From the NCBI RefSeq assembly GCF_000353285.1, contig NZ_KB731324.1:2436577-2500576 (forward strand): DNA of 64,000 nt, given 5' to 3'. Made by a program: the position numbers and the translations under genes. A model generated the notes under the pieces. The model did no database searches and was not told the origin of the DNA. It worked only from the letters and a program-made list of their open reading frames with translations. Each line of letters begins with the position of its first letter. Position 1 is the first letter of the stretch. This document shows, one piece after another, positions 43,919 through 53,788 of the stretch. The stretch comes from Leptolyngbya boryana PCC 6306 (GTDB lineage: Bacteria > Cyanobacteriota > Cyanobacteriia > Leptolyngbyales > Leptolyngbyaceae).

Positions 43919-44728
43919 CTCGATTTTGACGGATTACCAGACGGATCAACCTTGCTGCCTGCTGCTTATCTCGATGTGGGTGAAGGCACTCCCATTGTCA
44001 TGCTACATGGGTTTATGGGTAGCGCAGCCAATTGGTTGCCGCTGATCGAACTGCTCAAACCAAATTTTCGCTGTATTGGCATTGATTTGTTCGGCTTTGG
44101 AGCTTCTGCCCGTCCTATCATTCGCTATGACATCGCCAAAGAAGTCACATTCTTACGCCAAGTCGTTCAAGCCTTAGAACTAAACTCTTTTTATTTACTC
44201 GGACATTCTTTTGGCGGATGGGTTTCGGCTGCCTATACGTTGCAATATCCTGAATCGGTGAAAGGTCTAATTCTCGCGGCTCCCGCTGGAATTCGCGATG
44301 ATAGTTTCTGTGGACGATATGATCATCTGCGTCCTCTCCTCTGGCAAACTCCTGTGATTGATTGGGCATTAGCCTTGATTAAACCGATCACAGTTCAGAT
44401 TGGACAAGAAAAAACAATTGCTCAAATTGCTTGGATGCGGCAAGAATTAAATGCCCAACCTGCCGCCCGATCCTTTTTAGTCGATCGCTTAAGACCCGAA
44501 GATGCGATCGATACGGTTGAAAAAGAAATTCACCAAATCACCACACCGACTTTAGTGATCACAGGCGATCAAGATGAAACGATTCCACTTTGGCATAGCG
44601 AAACGTATGCTCGTGAAATTCCAAACGCCAAGTTCTCTATCCTGAAGGATGCCGATCATAGTCTGCCACAAAATCATTTTCCCGAACTTGCCTCACTCAT
44701 CTCTCAGTGGCGTTCACTCCATCCTTAA
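43889..44728 (+). CDS. Alpha/beta-fold hydrolase
   Basis: The 279-residue protein from ATG 43889 (MTQKKILQIQLDFDG) has the hydrolase pattern TPIVMLHGFMGSAANWLPLIELL, nucleophile Ser in LLGHSFGGWVS, Asp in ITGDQDETIPLWH and His in LKDADHSLPQNHF. It is a cytosolic esterase, haloalkane dehalogenase-like or similar enzyme, and no more can be said. The start lies inside the first 30 bp of the divergent RluA-like gene, so their promoters and reading frames overlap. Confidence 0.85.
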   Translation: MTQKKILQIQLDFDGLPDGSTLLPAAYLDVGEGTPIVMLHGFMGSAANWLPLIELLKPNFRCIGIDLFGFGASARPIIRYDIAKEVTFLRQVVQALELNSFYLLGHSFGGWVSAAYTLQYPESVKGLILAAPAGIRDDSFCGRYDHLRPLLWQTPVIDWALALIKPITVQIGQEKTIAQIAWMRQELNAQPAARSFLVDRLRPEDAIDTVEKEIHQITTPTLVITGDQDETIPLWHSETYAREIPNAKFSILKDADHSLPQNHFPELASLISQWRSLHP

Positions 44729-44834
44729 CGTTCACTCATCTCTGATCGTGGGCAGACTGAATCTATCAATTTCAGTTGGATTTGTGCTGCTTTTATTAAG
44801 CAAAACTTAGCGATCAACTTCTATAGATTAAGCG

Positions 44835-44850
44835 TGGATAAAATTATCCA
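44835..44850. promoter_or_regulatory. Palindrome upstream of the GGDEF-EAL gene
   Basis: TGGATAAAATTATCCA is a 16-bp near-perfect palindrome (7-bp arms) about 85 bp before the GGDEF-EAL start. A regulator site is possible; no regulator can be named. Confidence 0.35.
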
Positions 44851-44920
44851 TTTGCAGTTAAGCTTTATCGCCTTCAACGTGAACTTCTTAATGAGTGTCA
44901 ATTTCCAAAGGTAAGCAGGC

Positions 44921-47086
44921 ATGGCAAAGTCGATCGACCTGGAGACATCTCGCACTCCAAGCACAGCAGTAGAGCCAAATCGTCCTGCAATGCTCAGAGA
45001 AGCCGATTGGCTCTTGCAGACTGTGGTCGAAAATCTCAATGATGGCGTTGTGATCACAGATTTGCAGGATGAAGTGCTGTATGTCAACTCGCGTTTGGCG
45101 AAATTAGTCGGCTGTTCTGTTGCCGAAATGGTGGGGCGACCCGCCCATCAATTTTTTCATGAAATCGAAGGATGGTTAGAATTTCAAGGCTCCGCCGATC
45201 AATCTCAGCCGTTTTATGGCTGGAAGGAAGGACAGCTTCGCCGCAAAGATGGCAGAAAGTTCTGGGCGGAAGTCAACTCCACGTTACTCTGTAACGCCGT
45301 GGGAGAAGCCAGCGGAACGTTAATCACGGTCAAAGATATCACAGAACGCAAATGGCTTGAGGAATATCTCCGACTGCTTGAATCGGTCGTGGTCAACGCA
45401 AATGAGATCGTCATGATCTCGCAGACGGAAGAAGCGATCGACGATCCCCTGGGTTTGAGAATTGTTTATGTCAATGATGCCTTTTCCCGAGCAACAGGCT
45501 ACTCTTCTGGTGAAGCGATTGGAAAGTCTGCTTTGCTTTTGCTAGGTGAAAAGACTTCGATCAGTGAAGTTGATCGCATTCGAGATACGCTCAATGCTCA
45601 TGAACCCGTTCGAGCCGAAGTGATTCTCTATCGCAAAGACGAGTCTCATTTTTGGGTCGATGTCAACATGGTTCCGATTCGCAACGAGCAGGGGCAAGTG
45701 ACTCATTTTGTTTCGGTCATGCGGGAAGTAACAGAACGCAAGATAGTTGAAGAACAACTGCGTCGGAATGCGTTTCACGACTCTCTGACTGGTCTGCCGA
45801 ATCGGCTTCTCTTCATGGAACGGTTGAGTCAGACTGTTGAGCGTGCCCATGAAGATCCGAACTATCGATTTGCGCTCTTGTTCTTAGACCTCGATCGCTT
45901 CAAAGTGATCAACGATAGTTTGGGGCACATGATTGGGGATCAACTGTTAATTGCGATCGCCCGACGACTTGAATCTTGTCTGAATAAGCATGACACGGTT
46001 GCCCGACTGGGTGGAGATGAATTCACGATTTTGCTGGAAAACATTAAGAGTGATGCGGACGCAACGAAAGTTGCAGAGCGAGTTCAGAAAGCTCTCTCTA
46101 CCCCATTTAATCTCAGCGGTCATGAAGTGTTTACTTCAGCCAGTATTGGCATTACGCTCTCTTCAACTGATTTTGATCGCCCAGAAGATTTGCTCCGCGG
46201 TGCAGATATCGCCATGTATCGTGCTAAAGCGCAAGGAAAAGCTTGTCATGAAGTCTTCGATCACGATATGCATACGCATGTTGTGGCGTTGATGCAGCTT
46301 GAAAATGATTTGCGTCGAGCGGTTGAACGCCAAGATTTTGAATTGTACTATCAGCCGATTGTTGCTTTAGCGACGGGGCGGATTATGGGATTTGAGGCGT
46401 TAGTGCGCTGGCAACATCCAGAGCAAGGCATTATCTCACCTGCAAAATTCGTGCCGATCGCAGAAGAAACTGGCTTAATTATTCCATTAGGGCAATGGGT
46501 ACTGCGTGAAGCCTGTCGGCAATTAAAACAGTGGCAAGATGAATTTTCATCAGAACCGCCCTTGACAGTGAGCGTCAATCTTTCGAGTCGGCAGTTTTCG
46601 CAGCCAAGTTTGATTAATCAAATTCGCCAGATTCTGGTAGAAACTGGGATTGATGCTCACTGCCTAAAGCTCGAAATTACTGAGAGCGCGATCATGGAGA
46701 ATACTGAATCTGCGATGGATATGTTGCTACAGCTTAAAGCGATGGGCATTCAGCTTTCGGTAGATGATTTTGGCACAGGATATTCTTCGTTGGGCTATTT
46801 GTATCGATTTCCGATGGATGTACTGAAAATCGATCGCTCTTTTGTGAGCCGGGTCGATGTCGATGGTGAAAAGCTAGAACTCGTTCGCACCATTATTACA
46901 CTGGCTTGGAATTTGGGGATGGATGTAGTCGCAGAAGGGGTAGAAACGACGAAGCAGTTAGCGCAGTTGAAAGCGCTGAAATGTGAGTATGGGCAAGGGT
47001 TTTTATTCTCGAAGCCATTGCCTCGACTTGAGGCTGCCAAGTTAATTCCTCAGCCCCATCCGTTCTTACATTTGATTCAGACTTGA
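44921..47086 (+). CDS. PAS-PAS-GGDEF-EAL cyclic-di-GMP signalling protein
   Basis: The 721-residue cytosolic protein has two PAS domains (about 25-150 and 150-280, each ending in a T.RK-type PAC motif), an intact GGDEF (about 285-450; LGGDEFTILLEN) and an EAL domain (about 460-715; GFEALVRWQHPEQG, DDFGTGYSSLGYL, VVAEGVET). The usual I-site R-x-x-D before GGDEF reads NKHD, so product inhibition is doubtful. Both active sites look intact, so it may make or break c-di-GMP depending on the PAS signal. No membrane helix. A good AAAGG site precedes the ATG. Confidence 0.93.
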   Translation: MAKSIDLETSRTPSTAVEPNRPAMLREADWLLQTVVENLNDGVVITDLQDEVLYVNSRLAKLVGCSVAEMVGRPAHQFFHEIEGWLEFQGSADQSQPFYGWKEGQLRRKDGRKFWAEVNSTLLCNAVGEASGTLITVKDITERKWLEEYLRLLESVVVNANEIVMISQTEEAIDDPLGLRIVYVNDAFSRATGYSSGEAIGKSALLLLGEKTSISEVDRIRDTLNAHEPVRAEVILYRKDESHFWVDVNMVPIRNEQGQVTHFVSVMREVTERKIVEEQLRRNAFHDSLTGLPNRLLFMERLSQTVERAHEDPNYRFALLFLDLDRFKVINDSLGHMIGDQLLIAIARRLESCLNKHDTVARLGGDEFTILLENIKSDADATKVAERVQKALSTPFNLSGHEVFTSASIGITLSSTDFDRPEDLLRGADIAMYRAKAQGKACHEVFDHDMHTHVVALMQLENDLRRAVERQDFELYYQPIVALATGRIMGFEALVRWQHPEQGIISPAKFVPIAEETGLIIPLGQWVLREACRQLKQWQDEFSSEPPLTVSVNLSSRQFSQPSLINQIRQILVETGIDAHCLKLEITESAIMENTESAMDMLLQLKAMGIQLSVDDFGTGYSSLGYLYRFPMDVLKIDRSFVSRVDVDGEKLELVRTIITLAWNLGMDVVAEGVETTKQLAQLKALKCEYGQGFLFSKPLPRLEAAKLIPQPHPFLHLIQT

Positions 47087-47196
47087 TCTGGATTTCGCCT
47101 TTAGCGGATAACGTGAAGACAGAACGAGCTTGTTTTCAGTTGATGAAGTGGGATCGCTCAATTGTCTGCATCAAGCTTGAGAAATTCCTGGCTGCC

Positions 47197-49869
47197 TTAA
47201 AGTTCAGTAAAAATGTCAAGTTGTTGGGCTGGTTCTTTCGCTCGCTCTGATGGCTTGGCTTTGCCTTTACGCAGTCCGATCGCGATTTTGCTATGTTTCT
47301 CGATTTGGGTCATGACTTGCCGGGCACGATCGATGACTGAACTCGGCAGTCCTGCGAGTCGTCCAGCTTCAATGCCATAAGAGCGATCGGCTCCTCCAGG
47401 TTGAACTTTATGCAGGAAAATAATTTGCTCGGGCATTTCTCGCACTGTGACTTGATAGTTTGCGACATTCGGCAAGATCGAAGCGAGTTCATTCAGTTCG
47501 TGATAGTGCGTTGCGAAAATCGTTCTGGCTCGAATCTCAGTTGCGAGATGTTCGGCGACTGCCCAAGCGATCGACAATCCATCAAACGTCGCAGTTCCTC
47601 GTCCAATCTCATCAAGTAGCACGAGCGATCGCTCTGTTGCATGGTTCAGAATATTCGCCGTTTCATTCATTTCAACCATGAATGTCGATTGTCCAGTTGC
47701 CAGATCATCGACTGCACCGACCCGCGTGAAAATGCGATCGCAAATGCCAAGTTGTGCGGATTCAGCCGGAACAAAGCTCCCAATCTGTGCCATGAGTTGA
47801 ATTAAACCAATCTGGCGCAGGTAGCAGCTTTTACCACTTGCATTCGGACCAGTCAGAACAATCAGATCGGGTGCAGGAGAACCCAGTTCTGCGGAGTTTG
47901 GTACAAAGAATCCTGAGGGAATCGATTGTTCAACAACCGGATGACGACCTTCCACGATCGCAATTTCTCGTCCTACTGACATTTGAGGGCGACAAAAATT
48001 TTGATAAACGGCTAGCTCTGCCAGTCCTGCTAAAGCATCTGCTGCTGCGACTGCATGAGCCACTTTACGAATGACTTCGGCTTGTTCTCCTACTTGCGAT
48101 CGCAGTCCCGCAAAAAATTCATACTCTAGCTCCCCGATTTCTCGCCGAGCGTTCATCACCCGACCTTCTCGAACTTTTAGTTCTGGAGTCACAAAGCGTT
48201 CTTCATTCGTTAAGGTCTGCTTGCGTTCATAGCCTTCGGGACATTGATCAGCTTTGGCGCGAGAGATACTAATGAAGTAGCCAAAGGCTTTGTTATAGCC
48301 AACTTTTAGCGTTTGAATGCCGGTGCGATCGCGTTCTTTTTTTTCGAGTTCGGCTAACCATTTCTCGTCGTCTACAGCTTGCTGGCGCATTTCATCTAGC
48401 TGCGGCACAACGTTTTCACGAATCAAACCGCCTTCTTTCAGACCTAGTGGTGGACGATCGACTAAATGCGCCTGAAGATGTTTGCCAAGCTGCTCCAGAA
48501 TCGGTGGAACATGCTGCAATGCTTTGAGATAGGGAGATTTTGCCTGAGCGACAAGCCTCGCAAGTTCGGGTAGTTTACTCAACGACTCAGCTAAATTGAC
48601 TAAATCGCGCGGGTTGGCAGTTCCCGATCCGGCTCGACCTGCTAAGCGCTCCAAGTCATAAATCTGATTGAGCATGGCTTTGAGGTCTTCGCGAAGGATG
48701 CCATTGCGGACGAGTTCTTGAATCGTGTCGTGTCTGGCTTCAATGTCGTCAATGTTCAGCAAAGGTTGCAAGAGCCATCGTCTCAAAGCACGGCTTCCCA
48801 TCGACGTTTCAGAGCGATCGAGTGCCCACAGCAATGAGCCATGAAATACACCATCTCGAACGGTTTGCGTGATTTCTAGATTGCGCCGAGTCTGGGGATC
48901 AATGGTGAGATATTCACTGATGGTGTAAGTACAAATCGGTTGAAGTGGGACTTGAGTGAGTTCGGGTGTTTTTGATTTGGTTGTATCAATCACACTGCGC
49001 TCTGAAGTAGTTTCGAGATATTCGAGCAATCCTCCTGCGGCGCGAACTGCTAAGGGGAGATGTTCACAGCCTAGACCTTCGAGCGATCGCACTTTGAAAC
49101 GTTCGAGCAATCGCTGTCGAGCTTCATGTTGATTAAAGGGAGCTTGCGATCGCAAGGTATAGCAAAACTGGGTTGGCAAGCTTTCTGGAACATGGGGAGA
49201 GCGCTCTCCGGGTCGAAGTAACCCGCCTAAATCAGGTGCATTGGTTGGGATCAGAACTTCCGCAGGCTGCAATCGCATTAATTCGCTACAGAGCTGATCG
49301 AGTCCGGTGGCTTGCGTCGTTAAGAATTCTCCAGTTGAAATGTCCGCATAGGATAATCCCCAATGATTTCCAGCAATCACAATTGCAGCTAAGAAGTTAT
49401 TTCGCTTCGCATTCAACATTCCTTCTTCAAGAATGGTGCCGGGCGTAATCACACGGGTAATTTCTCGCCGAACTAATCCTTGTGCTTCGGCAGGATCTTC
49501 AACTTGATCGCATACTGCGATCGCATATCCTCTTTCGACTAACGTTGCAGAATAGCGATCGAGCGCGTGATGAGGAATGCCTGATAAGGGTACGCGCCCA
49601 ACTTCTTTGCCGCCGTCTTTGGAAGTGAGAACAATTTCTAGTTCTCGCGAGACAATCAGTGCATCTTGGAAAAACGTTTCATAAAAGTCCCCGACTCGAT
49701 ACAGGACAATTGCATGAGGATATTGATCTTTGAGATCCGCGTAATGTCGCATCATGGGAGTGAGATGCTCCCGCTGGACAGCACGATGATCCGCATATCG
49801 CACTGAATGTTTGATTAAGCGATCGGGAACTCCATGAGTCGGATCGGGCTGAGTCGAGGGAACAGTCAT
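47197..49869 (-). CDS. mutS: DNA mismatch repair protein MutS
   Basis: The 890-residue MutS1 recognises mispairs and starts repair. It has the mismatch-binding motif with Phe-x-Glu ([12 protein letters not shown], residues about 55-66), the connector and lever/clamp regions, the Walker [17 protein letters not shown], and the ABC-type [19 protein letters not shown] (its D-E and signature segments), plus ATHYHEL. The C-terminal tail ([18 protein letters not shown]) contains the usual QLDIF-type end. It is a single gene, with about 190 bp and a structured inverted repeat separating it from the gene at 50062. Confidence 0.97.
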   Translation of the reverse strand: MTVPSTQPDPTHGVPDRLIKHSVRYADHRAVQREHLTPMMRHYADLKDQYPHAIVLYRVGDFYETFFQDALIVSRELEIVLTSKDGGKEVGRVPLSGIPHHALDRYSATLVERGYAIAVCDQVEDPAEAQGLVRREITRVITPGTILEEGMLNAKRNNFLAAIVIAGNHWGLSYADISTGEFLTTQATGLDQLCSELMRLQPAEVLIPTNAPDLGGLLRPGERSPHVPESLPTQFCYTLRSQAPFNQHEARQRLLERFKVRSLEGLGCEHLPLAVRAAGGLLEYLETTSERSVIDTTKSKTPELTQVPLQPICTYTISEYLTIDPQTRRNLEITQTVRDGVFHGSLLWALDRSETSMGSRALRRWLLQPLLNIDDIEARHDTIQELVRNGILREDLKAMLNQIYDLERLAGRAGSGTANPRDLVNLAESLSKLPELARLVAQAKSPYLKALQHVPPILEQLGKHLQAHLVDRPPLGLKEGGLIRENVVPQLDEMRQQAVDDEKWLAELEKKERDRTGIQTLKVGYNKAFGYFISISRAKADQCPEGYERKQTLTNEERFVTPELKVREGRVMNARREIGELEYEFFAGLRSQVGEQAEVIRKVAHAVAAADALAGLAELAVYQNFCRPQMSVGREIAIVEGRHPVVEQSIPSGFFVPNSAELGSPAPDLIVLTGPNASGKSCYLRQIGLIQLMAQIGSFVPAESAQLGICDRIFTRVGAVDDLATGQSTFMVEMNETANILNHATERSLVLLDEIGRGTATFDGLSIAWAVAEHLATEIRARTIFATHYHELNELASILPNVANYQVTVREMPEQIIFLHKVQPGGADRSYGIEAGRLAGLPSSVIDRARQVMTQIEKHSKIAIGLRKGKAKPSERAKEPAQQLDIFTEL

Positions 49870-49894
49870 GAAAGAATTAGTACTCTTTTACTAA

Positions 49895-49993
49895 ATTTTA
49901 GCCTGCCTCAATTTATTATGCGGGTTTACGATTCAAAGTGGGGAAAGATTATGCGATCGTAAACTTTCCCTAGGATTTACCGCAGGCTAAAAT
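49895..49993. repeat. Nested long inverted repeat between mutS and the 50062 gene
   Basis: ATTTTAGCCTGC (49895-49906) pairs with GCAGGCTAAAAT (49982-49993); inside it TGCGG pairs with CCGCA and GTTTACGAT (49924-49932) pairs with ATCGTAAAC (49956-49964); a GGGAAAG/CTTTCCC pair lies inside that, competing. The whole is a roughly 100-bp, MITE-like or RNA-hairpin-like element. Confidence 0.55.
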
Positions 49994-50061
49994 TTCTCGA
50001 GACTAAGGTAGGATGCCATGCGCTAGAACCAGGCTATCGAGTTTGCCAGACCGCTGCCTTA

Positions 50062-50622
50062 CTACCGCACACTCACTTCGTAACTCATTTCCACCGCAGA
50101 TTTCGGTGCGATCGCTCGATCAAACACCCAACGGAGATGGCTGTAAGTATCAGCAGGCGCAGGCTGCATTCCCGTTCTACCATCGGGCAAAGTGATCAAA
50201 ATCATTGGATTTTCAGAAAATGTTTTGCCGCCATCAATGCTGTAGGTTAATTCTGCATCCCCTTTGACTGCGGAGTTGAGGCTATAGATTGTTCCTTTCG
50301 GAATCGGTTGAGTCACGACTAATTTTTCAGCCGGACGATCGCTTGTATTTTTGCCGATAACCTGAAATCGCAGCACCGTACCTTTTTTCACCATCGTATC
50401 TTGTTTAAGCTCGTTCCAAATGACTTGCTCTTTGCCTCGTGCATCTTTCTGCACTTGCTTTTGCTTAGCAATCAGCTTCAATTCAACTTCTGTTTGATGG
50501 ATGGATTGTGCGACAGATCTGCCCTGCTCAAAAAAACGAGCCGCAGCAGGGGTTCCATCGACTGGGATCATGGCGATCGCAGCTGCAATTCCCAAGCCAA
50601 ATACCACATAGCGACGTGTCAT
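50062..50622 (-). CDS. Small secreted DUF11-like protein, paralogue of the 56377 gene
   Basis: The 186-residue protein has a signal peptide (about 1-28: VVFGLGIAAAIAMIPVDGTPAAA) and a beta-sandwich DUF11-like domain: VIWNELKQDTMVKKGTVLRFQVIGKN (core GTVLRFQVIGKN), KLVVTQPIPKGTIYSLNSA, LTYSIDGGKTFSENP, TYSHLRWVF. It aligns along its whole length with the protein at 56377 (TQPIPKGT, NSA, YSID.GKTF, PAPA, HLRW or HVRW), so both are one family. It probably ends in a short secreted module working with the large DUF11 proteins. It is divergent from the regulator at 51054. Confidence 0.8.
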   Translation of the reverse strand: MTRRYVVFGLGIAAAIAMIPVDGTPAAARFFEQGRSVAQSIHQTEVELKLIAKQKQVQKDARGKEQVIWNELKQDTMVKKGTVLRFQVIGKNTSDRPAEKLVVTQPIPKGTIYSLNSAVKGDAELTYSIDGGKTFSENPMILITLPDGRTGMQPAPADTYSHLRWVFDRAIAPKSAVEMSYEVSVR

Positions 50623-51053
50623 TGTTCTCTCCTAGGGGTTAGTGAATCTGACAACGGAAGAAGAATGTTCTAGCAGCGTCGATCGCAGGCTGAAAGTCGG
50701 TTAGACTACTTCTGAGTAGAGAACTTGCGGCTAGGAACTGATGCAGATTTTTCATGATGAGCAAGGGTGAGTGAGCGAGAACATAGCTCGCAAAACTCGT
50801 CAGCAGAACAACACTTTTTACATTTAAGAGAGTCCCCAGGTTTTTGTAATCTTTATCAAACTCTTGGAAAATTCCGTTAGAACACGGAAGAGATTGCGCA
50901 AAACTTTGGGGTAGTTGCGCTCGGTTAAGTTCGCTGATTGATCTGAGGCTGAAACTGATCTCAACCGTTCAATCACCGAAAGTCTGAATAAAAAACCGTG
51001 ACAAAAAAAAAGGCGGTGCTAAAACGGTTTAGCGAATTGTGTGATGCAAGCCT
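50623..51053. other. Divergent intergenic region before the multi-receiver regulator
   Basis: No convincing gene. Small hairpins are seen: TTCCGT/ACGGAA (50872-50889) and GCGAG/CTCGC around 50780. AT-rich stretches near 50825-50870 and 50985-51010 could carry promoters for both divergent genes. Confidence 0.4.
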
Positions 51054-53393
51054 ATGCGAGTTTTGCTAGTAGAAAATGATGAGCAAGTTTCTACAGCGAT
51101 CAAAGCGGCGTTAACCAAGCAACTTTACACGGTTGATATTGCGATCGATGGTCAAGCAGGTTGGGAACTCGTCGAAGCGATCGAATACGATTTGATTTTG
51201 CTGGCTGTGATGCTTCCTAAAATCGATGGCATCCAATTTTGCAAGCGCTTACGAAATCGAGGTCATTCAACCTTGGTGATGATGATTACTTCCAAAAGTG
51301 CGATCGCAGATCGAGTACTAGGCTTAGATAGTGGTGCTGATGACTATATTGTGAAGCCGATTGCTCTAGCAGAGCTAGAAGCTCGAATCCGGGCGTTGTT
51401 TCGACGTAAAACAGCCGCAATTTCAACGATTCTACGCTGGGGAAAATTGCAGCTTGATTGTCATACTCGCGAAGTTCTTTATGATCAGACTCGGTTAGAT
51501 TTAACCTCTAAAGAATTCGCGCTGCTAGAGCGATTGCTAGAGGGTCGAGTATATAGTCAAAGCGATCTAGTCGATCATCTCTGGTCGCTGGATGAAGACC
51601 CGCGCAAGGAAGAAGCCGTTCGGGCATTGATTAAGCGATTACGACAGAAATTGAAAGCGATCTACGCAGAGGAGCTGATTGAAACGGTGTATGGACAGGG
51701 ATATCGCCTCAATCCTGAGTTACGAGAACCGATTCGATCTTTATCTGTCAAAAGTGAAGTTTCTGCAACGCTCAAGCCTTATCGAGTACAACAGCAGCCC
51801 CAAGTCTTAGTCGTCTTATCCGATCAGCACTTGCTCGATCAAATTATTCAAGAATCAGATCTGTATTCCATTCAAGTGACGGGTGCTCCGACAAGCGCGA
51901 TCGCCCAGATACGACTTCAGCATCAACGCTTTGATCTCATTGTGCTGGACTGCGATCTGGTTCTGCCTGAATCATCGATTCAGAACACGCCCGTTTTGCT
52001 GCTCAAAAGACTGAATCCAGAGTGTGAACAAAACTTGTCTACTCAAATCCGAGGCAGCTTGTACTACCCGATTACACCAACTGAGTTGCTCAAGGCGAGT
52101 CTAGATCGGTTAGAACCGTCGCAACCTCTGATGCAGCGGGTCATGATTATCGATGACGACCCTATGGTGGTTCGTTTAATTAAAGGAATATTGGAGGACT
52201 GTAGCATTCAGGTCAACGCCATCACGAATCCTTTAAGACTCTGGGAAGAACTTGAGTCTTTTGCGCCTGATTTAGTCATTCTTGATGTCAAATTGCCGCA
52301 TATTGACGGACTTCGTTTATGTCAGGCAATTCGCGAGGATGTGCGGTGGTCTTGGCTACCCGTTTTATTTCTAACAGGTCTACATAATCTTGATATCATT
52401 CGAGAAATTTTTGCAGTCGGGGCAGATGATTATGTCAGTAAACCCATTGTTCCGGCTGAATTAATCGAGCGAGTCTCTAAACGATTAACTCGAATGCAGC
52501 ATATTCGGCATCAGGCTGATGTTGATCCATTAACCAATTTGCCGACGCAACAGCAAGCCCGAGGAATGCTCAGACAATTATTGCATCTCGCCCATCAGAA
52601 CCAACAGGTGCTATGCTTTGCTGTTCTCAGGCTGAATGACTTGCAAACCCTAAATCAGCAGCACGGATATCGCTATGGCAATCAAGTTTTACAGCAAATT
52701 GCGACTTCTCTTCGGAAATCATTTCGTATCGAAGATGTGATTGCTCGTTGGAGTGGATCAGAATTTGTGGTTGGAACCTACAATCTGACGCAAGGTGAGG
52801 TCGGAGATTGGCTCGCACAGATGCTAGAGTCCCTACACCAGACAGAATTAAGATTGCCTATGGGTTCGATTGCGATCACATTCAGGGCAGCAGTTGCCGA
52901 GTATCCCAAGGATGGAGTCGATCTTTCCTCACTTTATCAAGCCGCGATCGCCACACTAGAGCAAACAAAAGCTGACATGATCGATCGTGTTCTACCTGCG
53001 GGCTGGCAACCTGATGCAACAGATCGGGATGTCATTTTGCTGCATCGACCCTCCACGTTTGCTGAGGAGATGGTGCGCGCGCTCTTGACGCGGGGCTATC
53101 GGATTCGATGGCTCCAAGATGGTCGATCGGGATTAGAAGAATTACAAGCTGAAGGCGCAAGCAAACAAGTCCTGCTTCTTGAAGCACAATTACCTAAATT
53201 AAACGGGATCACACTGCTACAGCGTTTGAAAAAGCAGAAGTTTTTGCAAACTACCCCCGTTATTTTACTGGCTACCCAACCTGCAGAAGCAGAAATGGCA
53301 AGGAATTTTGGCTGTTTTGATTATGTGATTATGCCTTGTGCAATCCCACTGCTGATGCAGAGTGTATGCAAGGCGCTGGACTCGATCCGTTAA
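51054..53393 (+). CDS. Multi-receiver hybrid regulator with degenerate sites (REC-wHTH-REC-REC-GGDEF-REC)
   Basis: The 779-residue cytosolic protein is built of receiver domains. REC1 (1-118) has LVENDEQ but its phospho-site reads LLAVMLP, Ala in place of Asp. An OmpR-type winged helix (120-225) follows with WGKLQLD, SKEFALLERLLEG and TVYGQGYRL. REC2 (about 240-350) is divergent (LIVLDCD). REC3 (about 362-480) is canonical (IIDDDP, VILDVKLPHIDG, FAVGADDYVSKP). A GGDEF-like domain (about 490-640) has SGSEF instead of GGDEF. REC4 (about 655-779) has LLLEAQLP, Glu at the Asp position. It is likely a transcription factor with one working phosphorylation site. It sits between two surface-protein paralogues. 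Confidence 0.85.
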   Translation: MRVLLVENDEQVSTAIKAALTKQLYTVDIAIDGQAGWELVEAIEYDLILLAVMLPKIDGIQFCKRLRNRGHSTLVMMITSKSAIADRVLGLDSGADDYIVKPIALAELEARIRALFRRKTAAISTILRWGKLQLDCHTREVLYDQTRLDLTSKEFALLERLLEGRVYSQSDLVDHLWSLDEDPRKEEAVRALIKRLRQKLKAIYAEELIETVYGQGYRLNPELREPIRSLSVKSEVSATLKPYRVQQQPQVLVVLSDQHLLDQIIQESDLYSIQVTGAPTSAIAQIRLQHQRFDLIVLDCDLVLPESSIQNTPVLLLKRLNPECEQNLSTQIRGSLYYPITPTELLKASLDRLEPSQPLMQRVMIIDDDPMVVRLIKGILEDCSIQVNAITNPLRLWEELESFAPDLVILDVKLPHIDGLRLCQAIREDVRWSWLPVLFLTGLHNLDIIREIFAVGADDYVSKPIVPAELIERVSKRLTRMQHIRHQADVDPLTNLPTQQQARGMLRQLLHLAHQNQQVLCFAVLRLNDLQTLNQQHGYRYGNQVLQQIATSLRKSFRIEDVIARWSGSEFVVGTYNLTQGEVGDWLAQMLESLHQTELRLPMGSIAITFRAAVAEYPKDGVDLSSLYQAAIATLEQTKADMIDRVLPAGWQPDATDRDVILLHRPSTFAEEMVRALLTRGYRIRWLQDGRSGLEELQAEGASKQVLLLEAQLPKLNGITLLQRLKKQKFLQTTPVILLATQPAEAEMARNFGCFDYVIMPCAIPLLMQSVCKALDSIR

Positions 53394-53788
53394 TCTGCAA
53401 ATGCAAGTGAGAGAAGACACAATTCTTTGTGATTGCAATCACTCAATCTCGCACTTTCACGGAAGATTTTGCGAAGCTCAACTTAAAATCAAGAATCTTA
53501 CTGAGTATCTTTTTTTACAATCAGGATTTTTGTCACAACTTTGTCACAACTTATTGCCTAAACTCCTACTTGAGCTAGATGCTGACTGGATATATCTACC
53601 AAATTCAGTATTCGGCAATTCAATTAGAGATTCATTTTATACTCGCAATTTAAAAGGGTGAGCATTCAATGAGTCCTACAGGGTATTGCATATGAAATTG
53701 CCTATCTGCCTAGATTGCCCGTAACCGATAACGCGGAGCGGTTTGGCATAGGTTCAGCAGAGTTTGTCACTTATTTAATTGGTCAATC
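53394..53788 (+). promoter_or_regulatory. Upstream region of the DUF11 operon with 11-bp direct repeat
   Basis: No convincing gene in 395 bp. The decamer TTGTCACAAC occurs at 53530-53539 and 53541-53550, spacing 11 bp, as stacked binding sites often do. A promoter for the gene at 53789 must lie downstream of this; no clean -10/-35 is recognised. Confidence 0.4.

Noticed and set aside
53362-53661. 99-residue ORF after the regulator
   Set aside because: Overlaps the regulator end, no ribosome-binding site, AT-rich non-coding composition.
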